Assembly: GCF_031845375.1 (NCBI RefSeq)
Contig: NZ_JAVREK010000001.1
Location: forward strand, 62,001 to 126,000
DNA from: Streptomonospora wellingtoniae
GTDB lineage: Bacteria > Actinomycetota > Actinomycetes > Streptosporangiales > Streptosporangiaceae
DNA: 64,000 nt
Direction: 5' to 3'
Shown here in pieces: positions 29,526 to 38,160 of this stretch (positions within the stretch are counted from its first letter, which is position 1; every line of letters starts with the position of its first letter). A program made the translations under genes and the position numbers. Below the pieces are notes generated by a model. It did not search any database, was not told the origin of the DNA, and was given only the letters and a program-made list of their open reading frames with translations.

Positions 29526-30416
29526 TCACGCTTGGAGGACGTCCAGCAGGCGTTCGGCGTCGTGGGGCTTGAGCAGTCCGGCGGCCAGAGCGCGATCGGC
29601 CGTCAGGCGGGCGAGGGCCACGTAGGCGGGCACGCTTTCGGGCGAATGGCGCCGCAGCTCGTCGATGTGGGCCGACACGGTCTCGGTGTCGCCGCGCAGG
29701 ACCGGGCCGCTGAGGCCGTCCATGCCCAACCGCAGACCGTTGTCCAAGGCGGCGCCCAGCAGCGGCCCCAGCAGGCGCGAAGGGTGCTCGACGCCCGCGG
29801 CGCTCAGCAGCGAGGCGCTTTCGGCGACCAGGGTGACCAGGTGGTTCGCGCCCCCGGTGAGGGCCGCGTGGTAAAGGGTGCGGTGCTCCTCCGCGATCCA
29901 CACGGGCTCGGCCCCCATCTCCACGACCAGCGCCTCGGCGATGGGCCGCAGGGCGTCGGGAGCCGTGACGCCGAAGGAGCAGCTGGCCAGGCGGTCGAGG
30001 TCCTCGTCGCGGCCGGTGAACGTCATCACCGGGTGCAGGGCGAGGGGCAGCGCTCCGGCGGCAGTGGCCGGCGCGAGCGCGTGGTATCCGTGTGCTCCGC
30101 TGGCGTGGACCAGGAAGGTGCCGGTGAAGTCGGCGCCGGTCTCGACGAGCCCGCGCACGAGCGGTTCCAGCGCGTCGTCGGGCACGGTGAGCAGGACCAG
30201 GTCGGACTCGGCGACGACCTCGGCGGGCTCGGCGATGCGCGCGGAAGGCAGGCGCCTGGCCGCGCGCCCGCGCGAGTGCTCGGAGACCGCGGAGGCCGCG
30301 ACCACACGGTGTCCCGCGCGCTCCAGCGCCGCTCCCAGAACCGATCCGACCCGACCCGCGCCGACGACACCGACACTCAGCCGGGCCGGCCGCTGCGTGT
30401 TCTCCGCCTGCTGCAT
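29526..30416 (-). CDS. Rossmann-fold / DUF2520 oxidoreductase-like protein
   Basis: A 296-residue protein. The N-terminal NAD(P)-binding motif VGVVGAGRVGSVLGAAL is followed by SDLVLLTVPDDALEPLV, then the C-terminal DUF2520 helical domain with LHPVMTFTG and HRTLYHAALTGGANHLVTLV. The overall plan is that of 6-phosphogluconate-dehydrogenase-like reductases. It is the first gene of the panC–nadBC–coaX run and corresponds to Rv3603c by position. Adjacency to panC suggests a pantothenate-related reduction (for example ketopantoate), but that is inference. GAGGTG sits close to the ATG. Confidence 0.85.
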   Translation of the reverse strand: MQQAENTQRPARLSVGVVGAGRVGSVLGAALERAGHRVVAASAVSEHSRGRAARRLPSARIAEPAEVVAESDLVLLTVPDDALEPLVRGLVETGADFTGTFLVHASGAHGYHALAPATAAGALPLALHPVMTFTGRDEDLDRLASCSFGVTAPDALRPIAEALVVEMGAEPVWIAEEHRTLYHAALTGGANHLVTLVAESASLLSAAGVEHPSRLLGPLLGAALDNGLRLGMDGLSGPVLRGDTETVSAHIDELRRHSPESVPAYVALARLTADRALAAGLLKPHDAERLLDVLQA

Positions 30417-30860
30417 CGCACCTCGTTCCAGTCCACCGGGGTACCGGACATCCGCGCGGCCAGCCTACGTTCAGCCGAGGGCAAGGGCGTCCACTGCCGC
30501 CCCGCCGGAGTGGGGCGGCAGATCTTGCGGAGATGGGGGCGAAGGCGGAGGCGGGCTCGGGTGGGAGAGAGCCGGGGCCGAACCGGCTCCAGCGTAGGCG
30601 GGGTGGGCGGAAGGCGGTGGGGCCGAGGAAACCAGTGGCGGAGCGGCGTCCGGAGTCCGGCCGAGTGCCCGATCGCCCCGCGCGGGGCCAGGGGCACGGG
30701 GCCCGCGCGCGGGGTGGGGGTCAGGCACTCAGCGTGGCGCGTATTGCCCGGACTTCCCCACGAACCGCCGGGTCAGACGGGCTGCGCAACAACCCCCGAC
30801 ATCCGTGTGATACACGCCACACGAGTCTCGCCCTCCGCGCGGCCGTGCCGGGCCGCCGGA
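30417..30860. other. Intergenic region upstream of the pantothenate/NAD cluster
   Basis: About 440 bases between the PH-domain gene end and the DUF2520 gene start. A TAGGCT hexamer about 60 bases before the DUF2520 gene may be a -10, but no good -35 is seen. No credible gene or RNA. Confidence 0.35.
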
Positions 30861-33800
30861 TCAGCGCGCCGGGGGCGAGGGCTCGCTGCGGGTCGCCCAG
30901 CGTTCGGGGCCCGCGTTCGAGCGGCGGGCCGCGTGCCCGAACGCGGCCATGCCGTCGACGATCCGGCGCGCCTCCTCAAGCCCGCGGCCGCTCGCGTGCG
31001 CCCGGATCGGTCCCGGCGGCGTGTCGGCCTCGACCGTTGCGACCCCCCTCCGGCGGTCGATCGGGCCGGCGGTCATCCGGATGCTCTGCGTCCGGGTGTG
31101 CGGAACGATCTCGGTGACACGGCACACCAGCCCGCGGCGTGCGACGAACAGCTGCTCGTCGAAGCCCAGCTCGCCGTCGCGGGCGCGCCCGCCCTCGGCC
31201 GGGTGCAGGACCGTGCGGGAGGCGTCCGCGCCGGAGAACAGCTCACCGACCAGCAGGTAGGCGATCCGCCTCGGGACGACGGGGAGCAGGGTCGAGGAGT
31301 CCATCTGCCGCTCACCGACGTAGCCGGCCACATTGGCCTCCACCCGCACGACGCCCATGGCGCGCCACAGCAGCGGCTCGACGATGCGCACCGCCTGCAC
31401 ACGCCCCGGCGGCACGGTCTGCATGCGCGCCTGGAAGATCCCGTAGCGGAGCCGCAGCCCGTCGGGTGACAGGGAGGAGTAGAAGTCGGTGTAGCGCATC
31501 AGCGGGCCGAGGAAGCCGCGCATCAGCCCCAGCAGTAGCGGCAGGGCACCGCCGAGAACCCCTGCTTCGAAAAGGCCCGTGCTGCTGACGACCGCACCCC
31601 CGGCGGCGATGAGGAGCACGAACAGGACCACGCTGCCCAGCACCGGCAGCCTGAAGGCGAGGGCTCCCAGCAGGAGCCCGAACGGCAGCCGGAAGAACGG
31701 CCATTCCGGCGCCTTGGGCGTGCTGCCCGCGAGCCCCGCGGCGTGTGCGAGCAGCGCGGCCCGAAGCCGTTCCGCCCGGCCCCACGTCAGATACCGCAGC
31801 CTGATCTCGCTGGAGTCGCCGCCGGCGAGCTCCACACGCAGTTCGGCCAGGCCCAAGACCTGCATCAGCAGCGGACGCACGACGTCCACGGCCTGCAGGC
31901 GGCTCAGCGGGATCTCACGCGACGAGCGCCGGATCAGGCCCGAGTGGACGACCAAGTGGTCGTCGCGGAGCCCGAAGGAGGAGTTCCACCAGGCCAGCAG
32001 TGCGAACGCGACAGCACCGCAGGCGACCGCCAGCGTCATCAGCAGAACCCAGACCACGCCGAACTGGACCAGCAGAGATCCCGGCAGGGCCAGGAAGACG
32101 AGGGTGACCAGAAGGACCTGGAGCGGCACCGAGGCCCAGTGCGTGCGGTGGGCACCGTGGGCGATGTCGGGCTCGCTCGGCCGGACCTGGGCCGAACCGG
32201 GCTGCGGCGGTGCCTGTCCGGGGGGTGCGGGAGGGCCTGCGAACGTCGGCGGCAGGAATCGCACCGGGCCATCGGCTGGACGACCCGCGTCCGGGGGGCC
32301 GCCGGCGCCAGGAGCCGGCCACGGACCGCCCGGCGCGATACCGGCACGGCCGGGCGCAGCGGCCGGCCCCCCATGACCGGTCGGAGCCCCACCCGGCACA
32401 CCGCCAGGCGGTGCGTGCCCGGACGCCGCGGTCGGCGGGAAGCCGGACCGCGGGTGCCGCTGCTGCGCGCCGCCGGCGCCGTACTGCGTCGCCGGTCCGG
32501 GGGCGGGCGGGTGCGGCGCGGGCTGCCCGGTCCCGGGGCCGTAGTACGTCACCCCCGCCGACCTGTGAGCCGGCACGTCGGAGGGCGCCGACTCTCCAGG
32601 GTGTCCCGGGTTTCCCGCGGGCGGACGCGCCCACTCCTGCGGGGGCGCGCCCTCCGACGGCTGCGCCGGGGCTGCGGCGCCGCCCGGCGGCGACGGGGGC
32701 GCAGGCACGATTCTGGGCAGCCCTCGTTGGCTCTTCGCCTGTCCGGGCGGGTGTTCGCCGTTTGGCCCGGGTCCGGCGACAGGGACGCCGGACGAGTCCG
32801 TGCCGACGACGTGGGGGCCGGGCCAACCGCCCGCGGCAGGATGGGCGCCCTGACCCTCGGAGCGGTCGAGGGCGGGGCCGCCCTCGCTCTGGGGCAGGGC
32901 GCCGTCGCCATCGGTGCGATGGGTCTGTTCACTGCTGCCGGTGCCGACGCGTTCGCCTTCGCCCCCGTCGTCGCCGCCGGGCGCCTCCGCCTGCCGGGCG
33001 GCGCCTGCTTGTGTCCGGGGCTCGCCGCTCCCGCCGCCCAACGGGCCGTCGCCGGTGCAGCGCTCCGTGCCGCCGCCGTTCGATCCGCGGGTATCGGTCG
33101 GCACGTCCGGCTCGCCTGCCGACCAGTCCGCCGCACGGGTGTCGCCGGTCCCGTAGGGCGCGTAGTACGGACGGTCGGCGACCGGCGGAGGCGCCACCTG
33201 CTCGTGGCGGTGGGTGTCGGTCGGCGCCGTCACCGGGCGCAGGTCGGAGAGGCCGCGTTCGGCGGGGCGCTCGAACGCCCAGTCCTCGGCGTCCCCGTCC
33301 GGGTTCGGACCCGGCTCCGGCACGCCGATCCCCGAGGGCACCCCCGGTTCGAGCGCACTTCCAGGTGGCACCCCGCCGAAACCGTCGGGCTCGTCCCGGC
33401 CCGCCGGGTCGGCCGGCCCCGCTTCGGCGCGGTCACCGCCGCCGGCAGGCTCCGCCGGCCGCGGGCGGACGGAGCCGTGCCGGTCGGTGCTGTGATCGGA
33501 TCCCAGTTCGGTGTTTCGGGGTTCGTCCGCCTTTGATTGCGCCTCGGCGCCGGAGGAAGCCGCACCTTCGCCGCCTGCTCCCGCGCCATCCGAAGGCTCG
33601 GGCTTCGGCGCGCCGCCACCGCTCCTCGGTTCGGCGCGGTCGCGTCCCGGGCCGGCCTGCGCAGGTTCGGCGACGAACCAGCCTTCGGCCGGGACCGCCG
33701 ACCCGCCACCACGGCCGCCCGCACCCGATCGGTCACCGCCACTGGACTCGGCGGCGGATCCGCCCTCGCCATCGGCCTCGGCCTCCGCACCGGCCGCGCC

Positions 33801-34055
33801 GCCGTCCCGCGAACCTAGCTCGTCTTCTCCGGCTTCCGAAGGCGCCCCGGCTTCGCCAGCTCCCTCGGCGGTGTCCGGATCGTCTCCCGGTTCGGCGGGC
33901 TCGGGGCCGAACCACTCGGCGGCGGGGCGCACCGGATCAGCGGAATCGGGCGGTTGGGGGCGAGCCACCCGGCCATCGGGGTCGGGGCGGCCGCGCCCGC
34001 CGGCGGACCTGCCGCCGGCGGGCGGACCGGACGCGGAGTGGTCGGCGTCGCTCAC
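30861..34055 (-). CDS. Bacterial PH-domain (YdbT-like) membrane protein with very long disordered N-terminus
   Basis: A 1064-residue protein. Residues 1 to about 640 are low-complexity Pro/Gly/Ala/Glu/Ser sequence without recognisable domains. The C-terminal ~420 residues are a YdbT/bPH2 module: two hydrophobic pairs (VPLQVLLVTLVFLALPGSLLV, LGSVVLFVLLIAAGG) and three bPH2-like segments (GLIRRSSREIPLSRLQAVDV, FQARMQTVPPGRVQAVRI, LVCRVTEIVPHTRTQSIRM). Typical homologues are 450–550 residues. GTG at 34055 starts 3 bases after the stop of the smaller PH gene, so the pair is coupled. Third codon positions in the N-terminus look less GC-rich than in neighbours. Function unknown. Confidence 0.8.
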   Translation of the reverse strand: MSDADHSASGPPAGGRSAGGRGRPDPDGRVARPQPPDSADPVRPAAEWFGPEPAEPGDDPDTAEGAGEAGAPSEAGEDELGSRDGGAAGAEAEADGEGGSAAESSGGDRSGAGGRGGGSAVPAEGWFVAEPAQAGPGRDRAEPRSGGGAPKPEPSDGAGAGGEGAASSGAEAQSKADEPRNTELGSDHSTDRHGSVRPRPAEPAGGGDRAEAGPADPAGRDEPDGFGGVPPGSALEPGVPSGIGVPEPGPNPDGDAEDWAFERPAERGLSDLRPVTAPTDTHRHEQVAPPPVADRPYYAPYGTGDTRAADWSAGEPDVPTDTRGSNGGGTERCTGDGPLGGGSGEPRTQAGAARQAEAPGGDDGGEGERVGTGSSEQTHRTDGDGALPQSEGGPALDRSEGQGAHPAAGGWPGPHVVGTDSSGVPVAGPGPNGEHPPGQAKSQRGLPRIVPAPPSPPGGAAAPAQPSEGAPPQEWARPPAGNPGHPGESAPSDVPAHRSAGVTYYGPGTGQPAPHPPAPGPATQYGAGGAQQRHPRSGFPPTAASGHAPPGGVPGGAPTGHGGPAAAPGRAGIAPGGPWPAPGAGGPPDAGRPADGPVRFLPPTFAGPPAPPGQAPPQPGSAQVRPSEPDIAHGAHRTHWASVPLQVLLVTLVFLALPGSLLVQFGVVWVLLMTLAVACGAVAFALLAWWNSSFGLRDDHLVVHSGLIRRSSREIPLSRLQAVDVVRPLLMQVLGLAELRVELAGGDSSEIRLRYLTWGRAERLRAALLAHAAGLAGSTPKAPEWPFFRLPFGLLLGALAFRLPVLGSVVLFVLLIAAGGAVVSSTGLFEAGVLGGALPLLLGLMRGFLGPLMRYTDFYSSLSPDGLRLRYGIFQARMQTVPPGRVQAVRIVEPLLWRAMGVVRVEANVAGYVGERQMDSSTLLPVVPRRIAYLLVGELFSGADASRTVLHPAEGGRARDGELGFDEQLFVARRGLVCRVTEIVPHTRTQSIRMTAGPIDRRRGVATVEADTPPGPIRAHASGRGLEEARRIVDGMAAFGHAARRSNAGPERWATRSEPSPPAR

Positions 34056-34058
34056 GGA

Positions 34059-34691
34059 TCACAGCCCCGTCGAGAAGGTCTCGCTGCGCGCGGCCAGGCG
34101 GTCGCGCAGCTGCACGGCGTCGTCCAGGCGCAGGCCCGGGATGCGGGAGTCGGCGGTCGTCGCCGCCGTGCGCACCTGAACCGTGGCCATGCCCAGCGTC
34201 TGTTCCAGCAGGTCGGAGGTGACGTCGACGACCTGCATGCGCCCGTACGGAATCACCACCAGCTGGCGTGTGAGCAGCCCGTAGGTCAGGTACAGGTCGG
34301 TCTCTCCCTCGGCGTAGCCCCAGGTGGCGCGGACAGCGCGGGCGGCCCACCACCCCACGGCGCCGCCGGCGGCCGCGAGGACGGCCCAGACGAGCACCCA
34401 CACCCACCCGACGACCCACAGCGCCGCCCCGCCCAGCAGCAGGACCGGGACGAGCACCGCGAGCATCACCGACCTGCGGTACCAGGTCAGGGACGTCGAT
34501 ACACGGGTCCAGGAACCGCCCTCCGGCGCGGCGAAGGCGGCCTCGACGCGCGAGGCGCGCGCCTCGCGGCCGTTCGGCCGGGCGGTCGCGGACACGTCCT
34601 GTTCGGTCGGCGGCCCGCTGTCGTCCCGCGGGCTGGAGGCGGTTTGCTCGGAGACTGGCTCAGACGCGGCAAAGTCCACGATTCCAGTCAA
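34059..34691 (-). CDS. Bacterial PH-domain (YdbS-like) membrane protein
   Basis: A 210-residue protein with an acidic/Ser-rich N-terminus of about 65 residues, two membrane segments (VMLAVLVPVLLLGGAALWVV, WVLVWAVLAAAGGAVGWW) and a bPH2 domain (YLTYGLLTRQLVVIPYGRMQ then VRTAATTADSRIPGL). Pairs of YdbS- and YdbT-like genes are widespread in Gram-positives, and in B. subtilis have been linked to resistance to some bacteriocins (family knowledge). Here it overlaps function and transcription with the larger PH protein directly downstream. Confidence 0.85.
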   Translation of the reverse strand: MTGIVDFAASEPVSEQTASSPRDDSGPPTEQDVSATARPNGREARASRVEAAFAAPEGGSWTRVSTSLTWYRRSVMLAVLVPVLLLGGAALWVVGWVWVLVWAVLAAAGGAVGWWAARAVRATWGYAEGETDLYLTYGLLTRQLVVIPYGRMQVVDVTSDLLEQTLGMATVQVRTAATTADSRIPGLRLDDAVQLRDRLAARSETFSTGL

Positions 34692-34819
34692 TCATCCCGA
34701 TGCCACTCCGCGGCGGCGCCGCGCACAGGGCAGGACGAACCGCCCGACAACACCGCCACGCGTCGGTTTCCGGCGTGCCGCGCTCCGACCGCTCTCGCCG
34801 GCCCTACGGCGCCCGAAGC

Positions 34820-34882
34820 CCGTCGATCTGCAGCCATCGCAAATGGAAACCGCTTCCTTCCCGATGGCTACAAGACCGGCGA
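34820..34882. repeat. Dispersed palindromic element, copy B (degenerate, inverted centre)
   Basis: Left arm 34820–34839 (CCGTCGATCTGCAGCCATCG) and right arm 34862–34882 (CGATGGCTACAAGACC…) match the family with several changes, including a one-base deletion. The centre AAATGGAAACCGCTTCC matches the reverse complement of the centre of copy A, so this copy is in the opposite orientation. It lies 13 bases after the stop of the DUF3180 gene. Confidence 0.75.
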
Positions 34883-34895
34883 TGCTGTGCCGGGT

Positions 34896-35444
34896 CTAGG
34901 AGGACTCCTGCCCCGCCGGGTCGTCCGGGACGCGGCAGGCGTACTCCAGGAACAGCGCCGCCGCGAGGAGGACCGCGGCCGACAGGAGGGTGCCGCCGGC
35001 CGTCAGGGCGTCGGTGCGGACGTCGACCGCGGCGAGGCGGTCGACCAGGGAGACCAGCATCCCGGCGAATGCGCCCACGGCGATCGACGCGAACACCGCG
35101 CTCGCCTTCGCCAGAGCCACCAGCCGGGCGGTGCTCAGCGGATCGATCGGCTCGGTTCCCGGCACCCGGCGGATCCGCCGCCGGGTATGCACCGCGGTGA
35201 TGGTCTCCGCGGCGGCGAGCAGCAGCAGCGTGGGGATGGCGCTCCACGGCAGCAACGGGATCGCGCCGTAGACCTCTTCGATCACCAGGAAGGCCGCCAC
35301 AGCCGAGGCGACCGCGACCGCCAGCGGCGCCCGCCAGCCCGTCGGCCGGATGCGGCCCTGGCCGTCGCCGCCCCCGTCGCCGGAACCACCGCCGCCGGGC
35401 AAGTCCTCGGACCCGTCCTCATTGTCGTCGTACACAGTCCTCAC
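34896..35444 (-). CDS. DUF3180 membrane protein
   Basis: A 182-residue protein with an acidic/Gly-rich N-terminus and four membrane segments (PLAVAVASAVAAFLVIEEV, IPLLPWSAIPTLLLLAAAETI, AVFASIAVGAFAGMLVSLV, LLSAAVLLAAALFLEYAC). The pattern WSAIPTLLLLAAAE…RTARLVALAKASA (here STARLVALAKASA) is the DUF3180 hallmark. It is the standard neighbour of folK in actinobacteria. The start is uncertain: GTG 35444 or GTG 35435, both close to possible ribosome sites. Function unknown. Its 3' end is followed at once by palindromic copy B. Confidence 0.85.
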   Translation of the reverse strand: MRTVYDDNEDGSEDLPGGGGSGDGGGDGQGRIRPTGWRAPLAVAVASAVAAFLVIEEVYGAIPLLPWSAIPTLLLLAAAETITAVHTRRRIRRVPGTEPIDPLSTARLVALAKASAVFASIAVGAFAGMLVSLVDRLAAVDVRTDALTAGGTLLSAAVLLAAALFLEYACRVPDDPAGQESS

Positions 35445-35511
35445 AACCTCAAAGACCCCGTTGGCCCTGATCGCCGATGACGCCGGCCTCCGCGCACCCG
35501 CTCGGCGGCGC

Positions 35512-36027
35512 TCACACCTGCAGTTCCAGGTCGTCGCGCCGGTCCAGCTCCTGGCTGTCGACGACTGTGAGCAGGTCGAGCACCGCTCCGCGGCCGGCGA
35601 TCTCGGCTCCGGGGTCGACGTCGGCCCAGGGCCGCAGCACGAACGCCCGCTCGTGGGCGCGCGGGTGGGGAAGCGTGAGGCGCGGATCCTCGCTGCGCTC
35701 GCCGCCCACCGAGATGATGTCGACGTCCAGGGTCCGCGGGCCCCACCGCACGTCGCGCACGCGGCCCAGCGCCTCCTCGACCGACTGTGCGCGCTCCAGC
35801 AGCACGTCGGCGGGCATTCGGGTATCGGCGGTGACGACGGCGTTGAGGAACGGCCCCTGCTCCGGGCCGCCCACCGGGGCGGTCTCGTACACCGGCGACA
35901 GCGCAACCGGCTCCAGGCCCGGCGCGTCGAACAGTGCGTCCACAGCACTCTGAAGGGCGGCCATCCGGTCGCCCACGTTGCTGCCCAGGGACAGCACCAC
36001 CCGGCGCGGCGGCACCAGGCCGCTCAT
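35512..36027 (-). CDS. folK: HPPK (6-hydroxymethyl-dihydropterin pyrophosphokinase)
   Basis: A 171-residue folate enzyme transferring pyrophosphate from ATP to 6-hydroxymethyl-7,8-dihydropterin. Conserved segments: VVLSLGSNVGDRMAALQSAV, SPVYETAPVGGPEQGPFLNAVV, RWGPRTLDVDIISVGG (catalytic D-x-D) and LPHPRAHERAFVLRPW. Gap of about 87 bases to folB. Length normal. Confidence 0.96.
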   Translation of the reverse strand: MSGLVPPRRVVLSLGSNVGDRMAALQSAVDALFDAPGLEPVALSPVYETAPVGGPEQGPFLNAVVTADTRMPADVLLERAQSVEEALGRVRDVRWGPRTLDVDIISVGGERSEDPRLTLPHPRAHERAFVLRPWADVDPGAEIAGRGAVLDLLTVVDSQELDRRDDLELQV

Positions 36028-36114
36028 CGTCCACCCCCTCGGCCCGCTGCGAACCGCGCACGGCGCCCCGTCACCGGCGCCACAGCTGCCGACGGATCCG
36101 CCCGGCTCATCCGC

Positions 36115-36519
36115 TCACCCTCGTCCTCGCGCGTCGGTGCCCGATCCCGTCTCACGCCTGCGCACGATCGTGACCGACACGTCGTCGAAGGCGTGCGGCA
36201 CGGGCGCCTGCGGCTTGTGCACGGTCACCTCGGCGCGGCACACCCTCGGCTCGGCCAGGCACACCCGCGCCAGCCGCTCGGCCAGCGCCTCGATCAGGTC
36301 GAGCGGCTCGCCCCGCACGGCAGCCACCAAGGCCTCGGCCAGCTCACCGTAGTGCACGGTGTCGGCGAGGGCGTCGCTGCGTCCCGCCTCGGCCAGGTCC
36401 ACGCCCAGATCGACGTCCACCACGAAGTCCTGGCCCTCGCGGCGCTCGTGCTCCAGCACTCCGTGGAAGCCGCGGGCGCGCAGACCGCTCAACCGGATGC
36501 GGTCCAGCTCCTCGCTCAC
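36115..36519 (-). CDS. folB: Dihydroneopterin aldolase
   Basis: A 134-residue enzyme cleaving dihydroneopterin to 6-hydroxymethyl-dihydropterin and glycolaldehyde. It starts VSEELDRIRLSGLRARGFHGV, with the catalytic Glu in GVLEHER, and has VDVDLGVDLAEAGRSD, VHYGELAE and AEVTVHKPQAPVPHAFDDVSV. The GTG start at 36519 overlaps the stop of the NTF2-like gene (GTGA), indicating translational coupling. Confidence 0.95.
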   Translation of the reverse strand: MSEELDRIRLSGLRARGFHGVLEHERREGQDFVVDVDLGVDLAEAGRSDALADTVHYGELAEALVAAVRGEPLDLIEALAERLARVCLAEPRVCRAEVTVHKPQAPVPHAFDDVSVTIVRRRETGSGTDARGRG

Positions 36520-36974
36520 ACGACGTCCCCGTCCTGCTCGCCGTCCTCGTCGCTCTCGTCCAGGAGGACCGGGGAGGCATGGTGCGACCACAGCCGCCAG
36601 CCCTCCGGGGTCCGCACGAACATGTTGGTGGTCACGACCTGTCCGCCCGCGACGAAGCCCGGGGTGTCGTCCTCGGCGGTGAGCACGTTCTCTTCGCAGG
36701 TGACCATGGCCACCTCGCCGCTGACGCCGATGTGGGTCTCGGTGAGCACGTACTGGATGTAGGGCACGTTCGCCATGATGAGCGCCCAAGCGCGCATGAT
36801 CTCGGCGCGGCCGCGCAGCAGCGGCCAGCCCGGGTTGACGCAGACGAGGTCGGGCGCCTCGTCCTCCTCGGCCCACACGCGGCGCATCAGGTCGATGTCG
36901 CCGTTCTCGATGGCGCCGTAGAACTGCGCGTTGGCCTCGGCGACGCGCTCCATCACCTCCTGGCGGGACTTCAC
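36516..36974 (-). CDS. NTF2-like (SnoaL-type) protein inside the folate operon
   Basis: A 152-residue protein of the nuclear transport factor 2 fold: ANAQFYGAIENGDIDLMRRVW, VCVNPGWPLLRGRAEIMRAW and FVRTPEGWRLWSHHASPVLL are the usual conserved pieces. The C-terminus is acidic. It overlaps folP by four bases at its start and folB by four at its end, so it is embedded in a coupled folP–this–folB unit. Family members are enzymes or ligand-binding proteins; a pterin-related role is inference. Confidence 0.85.
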   Translation of the reverse strand: MKSRQEVMERVAEANAQFYGAIENGDIDLMRRVWAEEDEAPDLVCVNPGWPLLRGRAEIMRAWALIMANVPYIQYVLTETHIGVSGEVAMVTCEENVLTAEDDTPGFVAGGQVVTTNMFVRTPEGWRLWSHHASPVLLDESDEDGEQDGDVV

Positions 36975-37822
36975 ACGCCGCTCCGGCCGATGAGGTCGCC
37001 GCGCCCTTCGTCCAGGAGCGCACCGCCGGTGCGCCACGCCGCGGCGACTCGCACCGCGTCGGCGTTGGGCCGCACGTCGTGTACGCGCACGCACCACGCT
37101 CCCTGTCCGGCGGAGAGCGTGGTCAGCGCGATCGTCGCGTCGTCGCATTCGGTGAAGTCGCGCGCGTTGCCGTCTGCGTCGCTGAGCAGTCGGCCCAGGA
37201 AGCGCTTGCGGGAGCCTGCGATCAAGAGTGGACGCCCCAAGTCGTTGAATCGGTCGAGATGGGCGAGCAGCGCCCAGTTGTGGGCGCGGTCGGGCAGCTT
37301 GGAGAACCCCAGTCCGGGGTCGAGGACGATCTGGCCGGGGTCGACCCCGTCGTCGGCCATGGCCGACATGCGGTCGCGAAGCTCGTCGTGGACCTCTTGG
37401 ACCACGTCGCCGTAGCGGGCGCGGTCCTGCATCCGGTGGCTGTGTCCGCGCCAGTGCATCAGCACGTAGGCGACGCCGGTCTTGGCGACCAGCCGGGACA
37501 TGGCGGGATCGGCGAGACCGCCGCTCACGTCGTTGACCAGCCGCGCCCCTGCCTCCACTGCGTGGGCGGCGACCTCGGCGCGCATGGTGTCGACGCTGAC
37601 GGCGATGCCCTGCCGCGCCAGTTCGCGCACGACCGGACCGATACGCCGCAGCTCCTCGTCGCGGGAGACGCGCTGGGCGCCCGGCCGGGTGGACTCGCCG
37701 CCGACGTCGACGATGTCGGCACCCTCCTCGGCGAGGCGGACGCCGTGCTCGACGGCCTTCGCCGTGTCGAACCAGCGCCCTCCGTCGGAGAAGGAGTCGG
37801 GGGTCACGTTCACCACGCCCAT
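36971..37822 (-). CDS. folP: Dihydropteroate synthase
   Basis: A 283-residue enzyme joining p-aminobenzoate to the pterin pyrophosphate, the sulfonamide target. Signature MGVVNVTPDSFSDGGRWFD opens the protein; DVGGESTRPGAQRVS, VNDVSGGLADP, YVLMHWRG, DPGLGFSK and AGSRKRFLGR follow. The chain starts right at the first β-strand: upstream codons in this frame (GLPVRRRCLV) look like the usual extension but contain no ATG, GTG or TTG before a stop. GGAG lies 10 bases before ATG 37822. So a short N-terminus is accepted here. Confidence 0.93.
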   Translation of the reverse strand: MGVVNVTPDSFSDGGRWFDTAKAVEHGVRLAEEGADIVDVGGESTRPGAQRVSRDEELRRIGPVVRELARQGIAVSVDTMRAEVAAHAVEAGARLVNDVSGGLADPAMSRLVAKTGVAYVLMHWRGHSHRMQDRARYGDVVQEVHDELRDRMSAMADDGVDPGQIVLDPGLGFSKLPDRAHNWALLAHLDRFNDLGRPLLIAGSRKRFLGRLLSDADGNARDFTECDDATIALTTLSAGQGAWCVRVHDVRPNADAVRVAAAWRTGGALLDEGRGDLIGRSGV

Positions 37823-38043
37823 GACCAGGCATCTCCGCCGGACCGGAAGCCCGGGGAGGTCCCGGCCCGAAGGTAGCGGGGCAGAACCGGCTCCGGTGCA
37901 CTCCCACTGCTCGGACCCGTTCGCTTCGATAGCCGTGATCTTCTCTTCCCCTCCCGTATGTGGGCCGCCGCGGCTGACGGGGATCGTGCGATCAGCCTAC
38001 GAGACCCCCGGCTTCCGCTGCGACCCGCGGGCCTTAGAGATCA

Positions 38044-38108
38044 CCGTTGATCTTGTAGCTATCGTCACTGGAAATCGATTGCCATCACGATAGCTACAAG
38101 ATCAACGG
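38044..38108. repeat. Dispersed palindromic element, copy C (perfect arms)
   Basis: Arms of 22 bases at 38044–38065 and 38087–38108 are perfect complements (GATCTTGTAGCTATCGT inside). The 21-base centre contains TGGAAATCGATTGCCAT, very close to copy A and in the same orientation. It lies 52 bases after the folE stop and 220 bases before the folP start, within an otherwise gene-free stretch (37823–38160) of the folate cluster. Confidence 0.88.
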
Positions 38109-38160
38109 GGGTTGGGGGCCGCGGGACCGGTGATCAGGTGCCGAGCGGCGCCCGCGGAGC

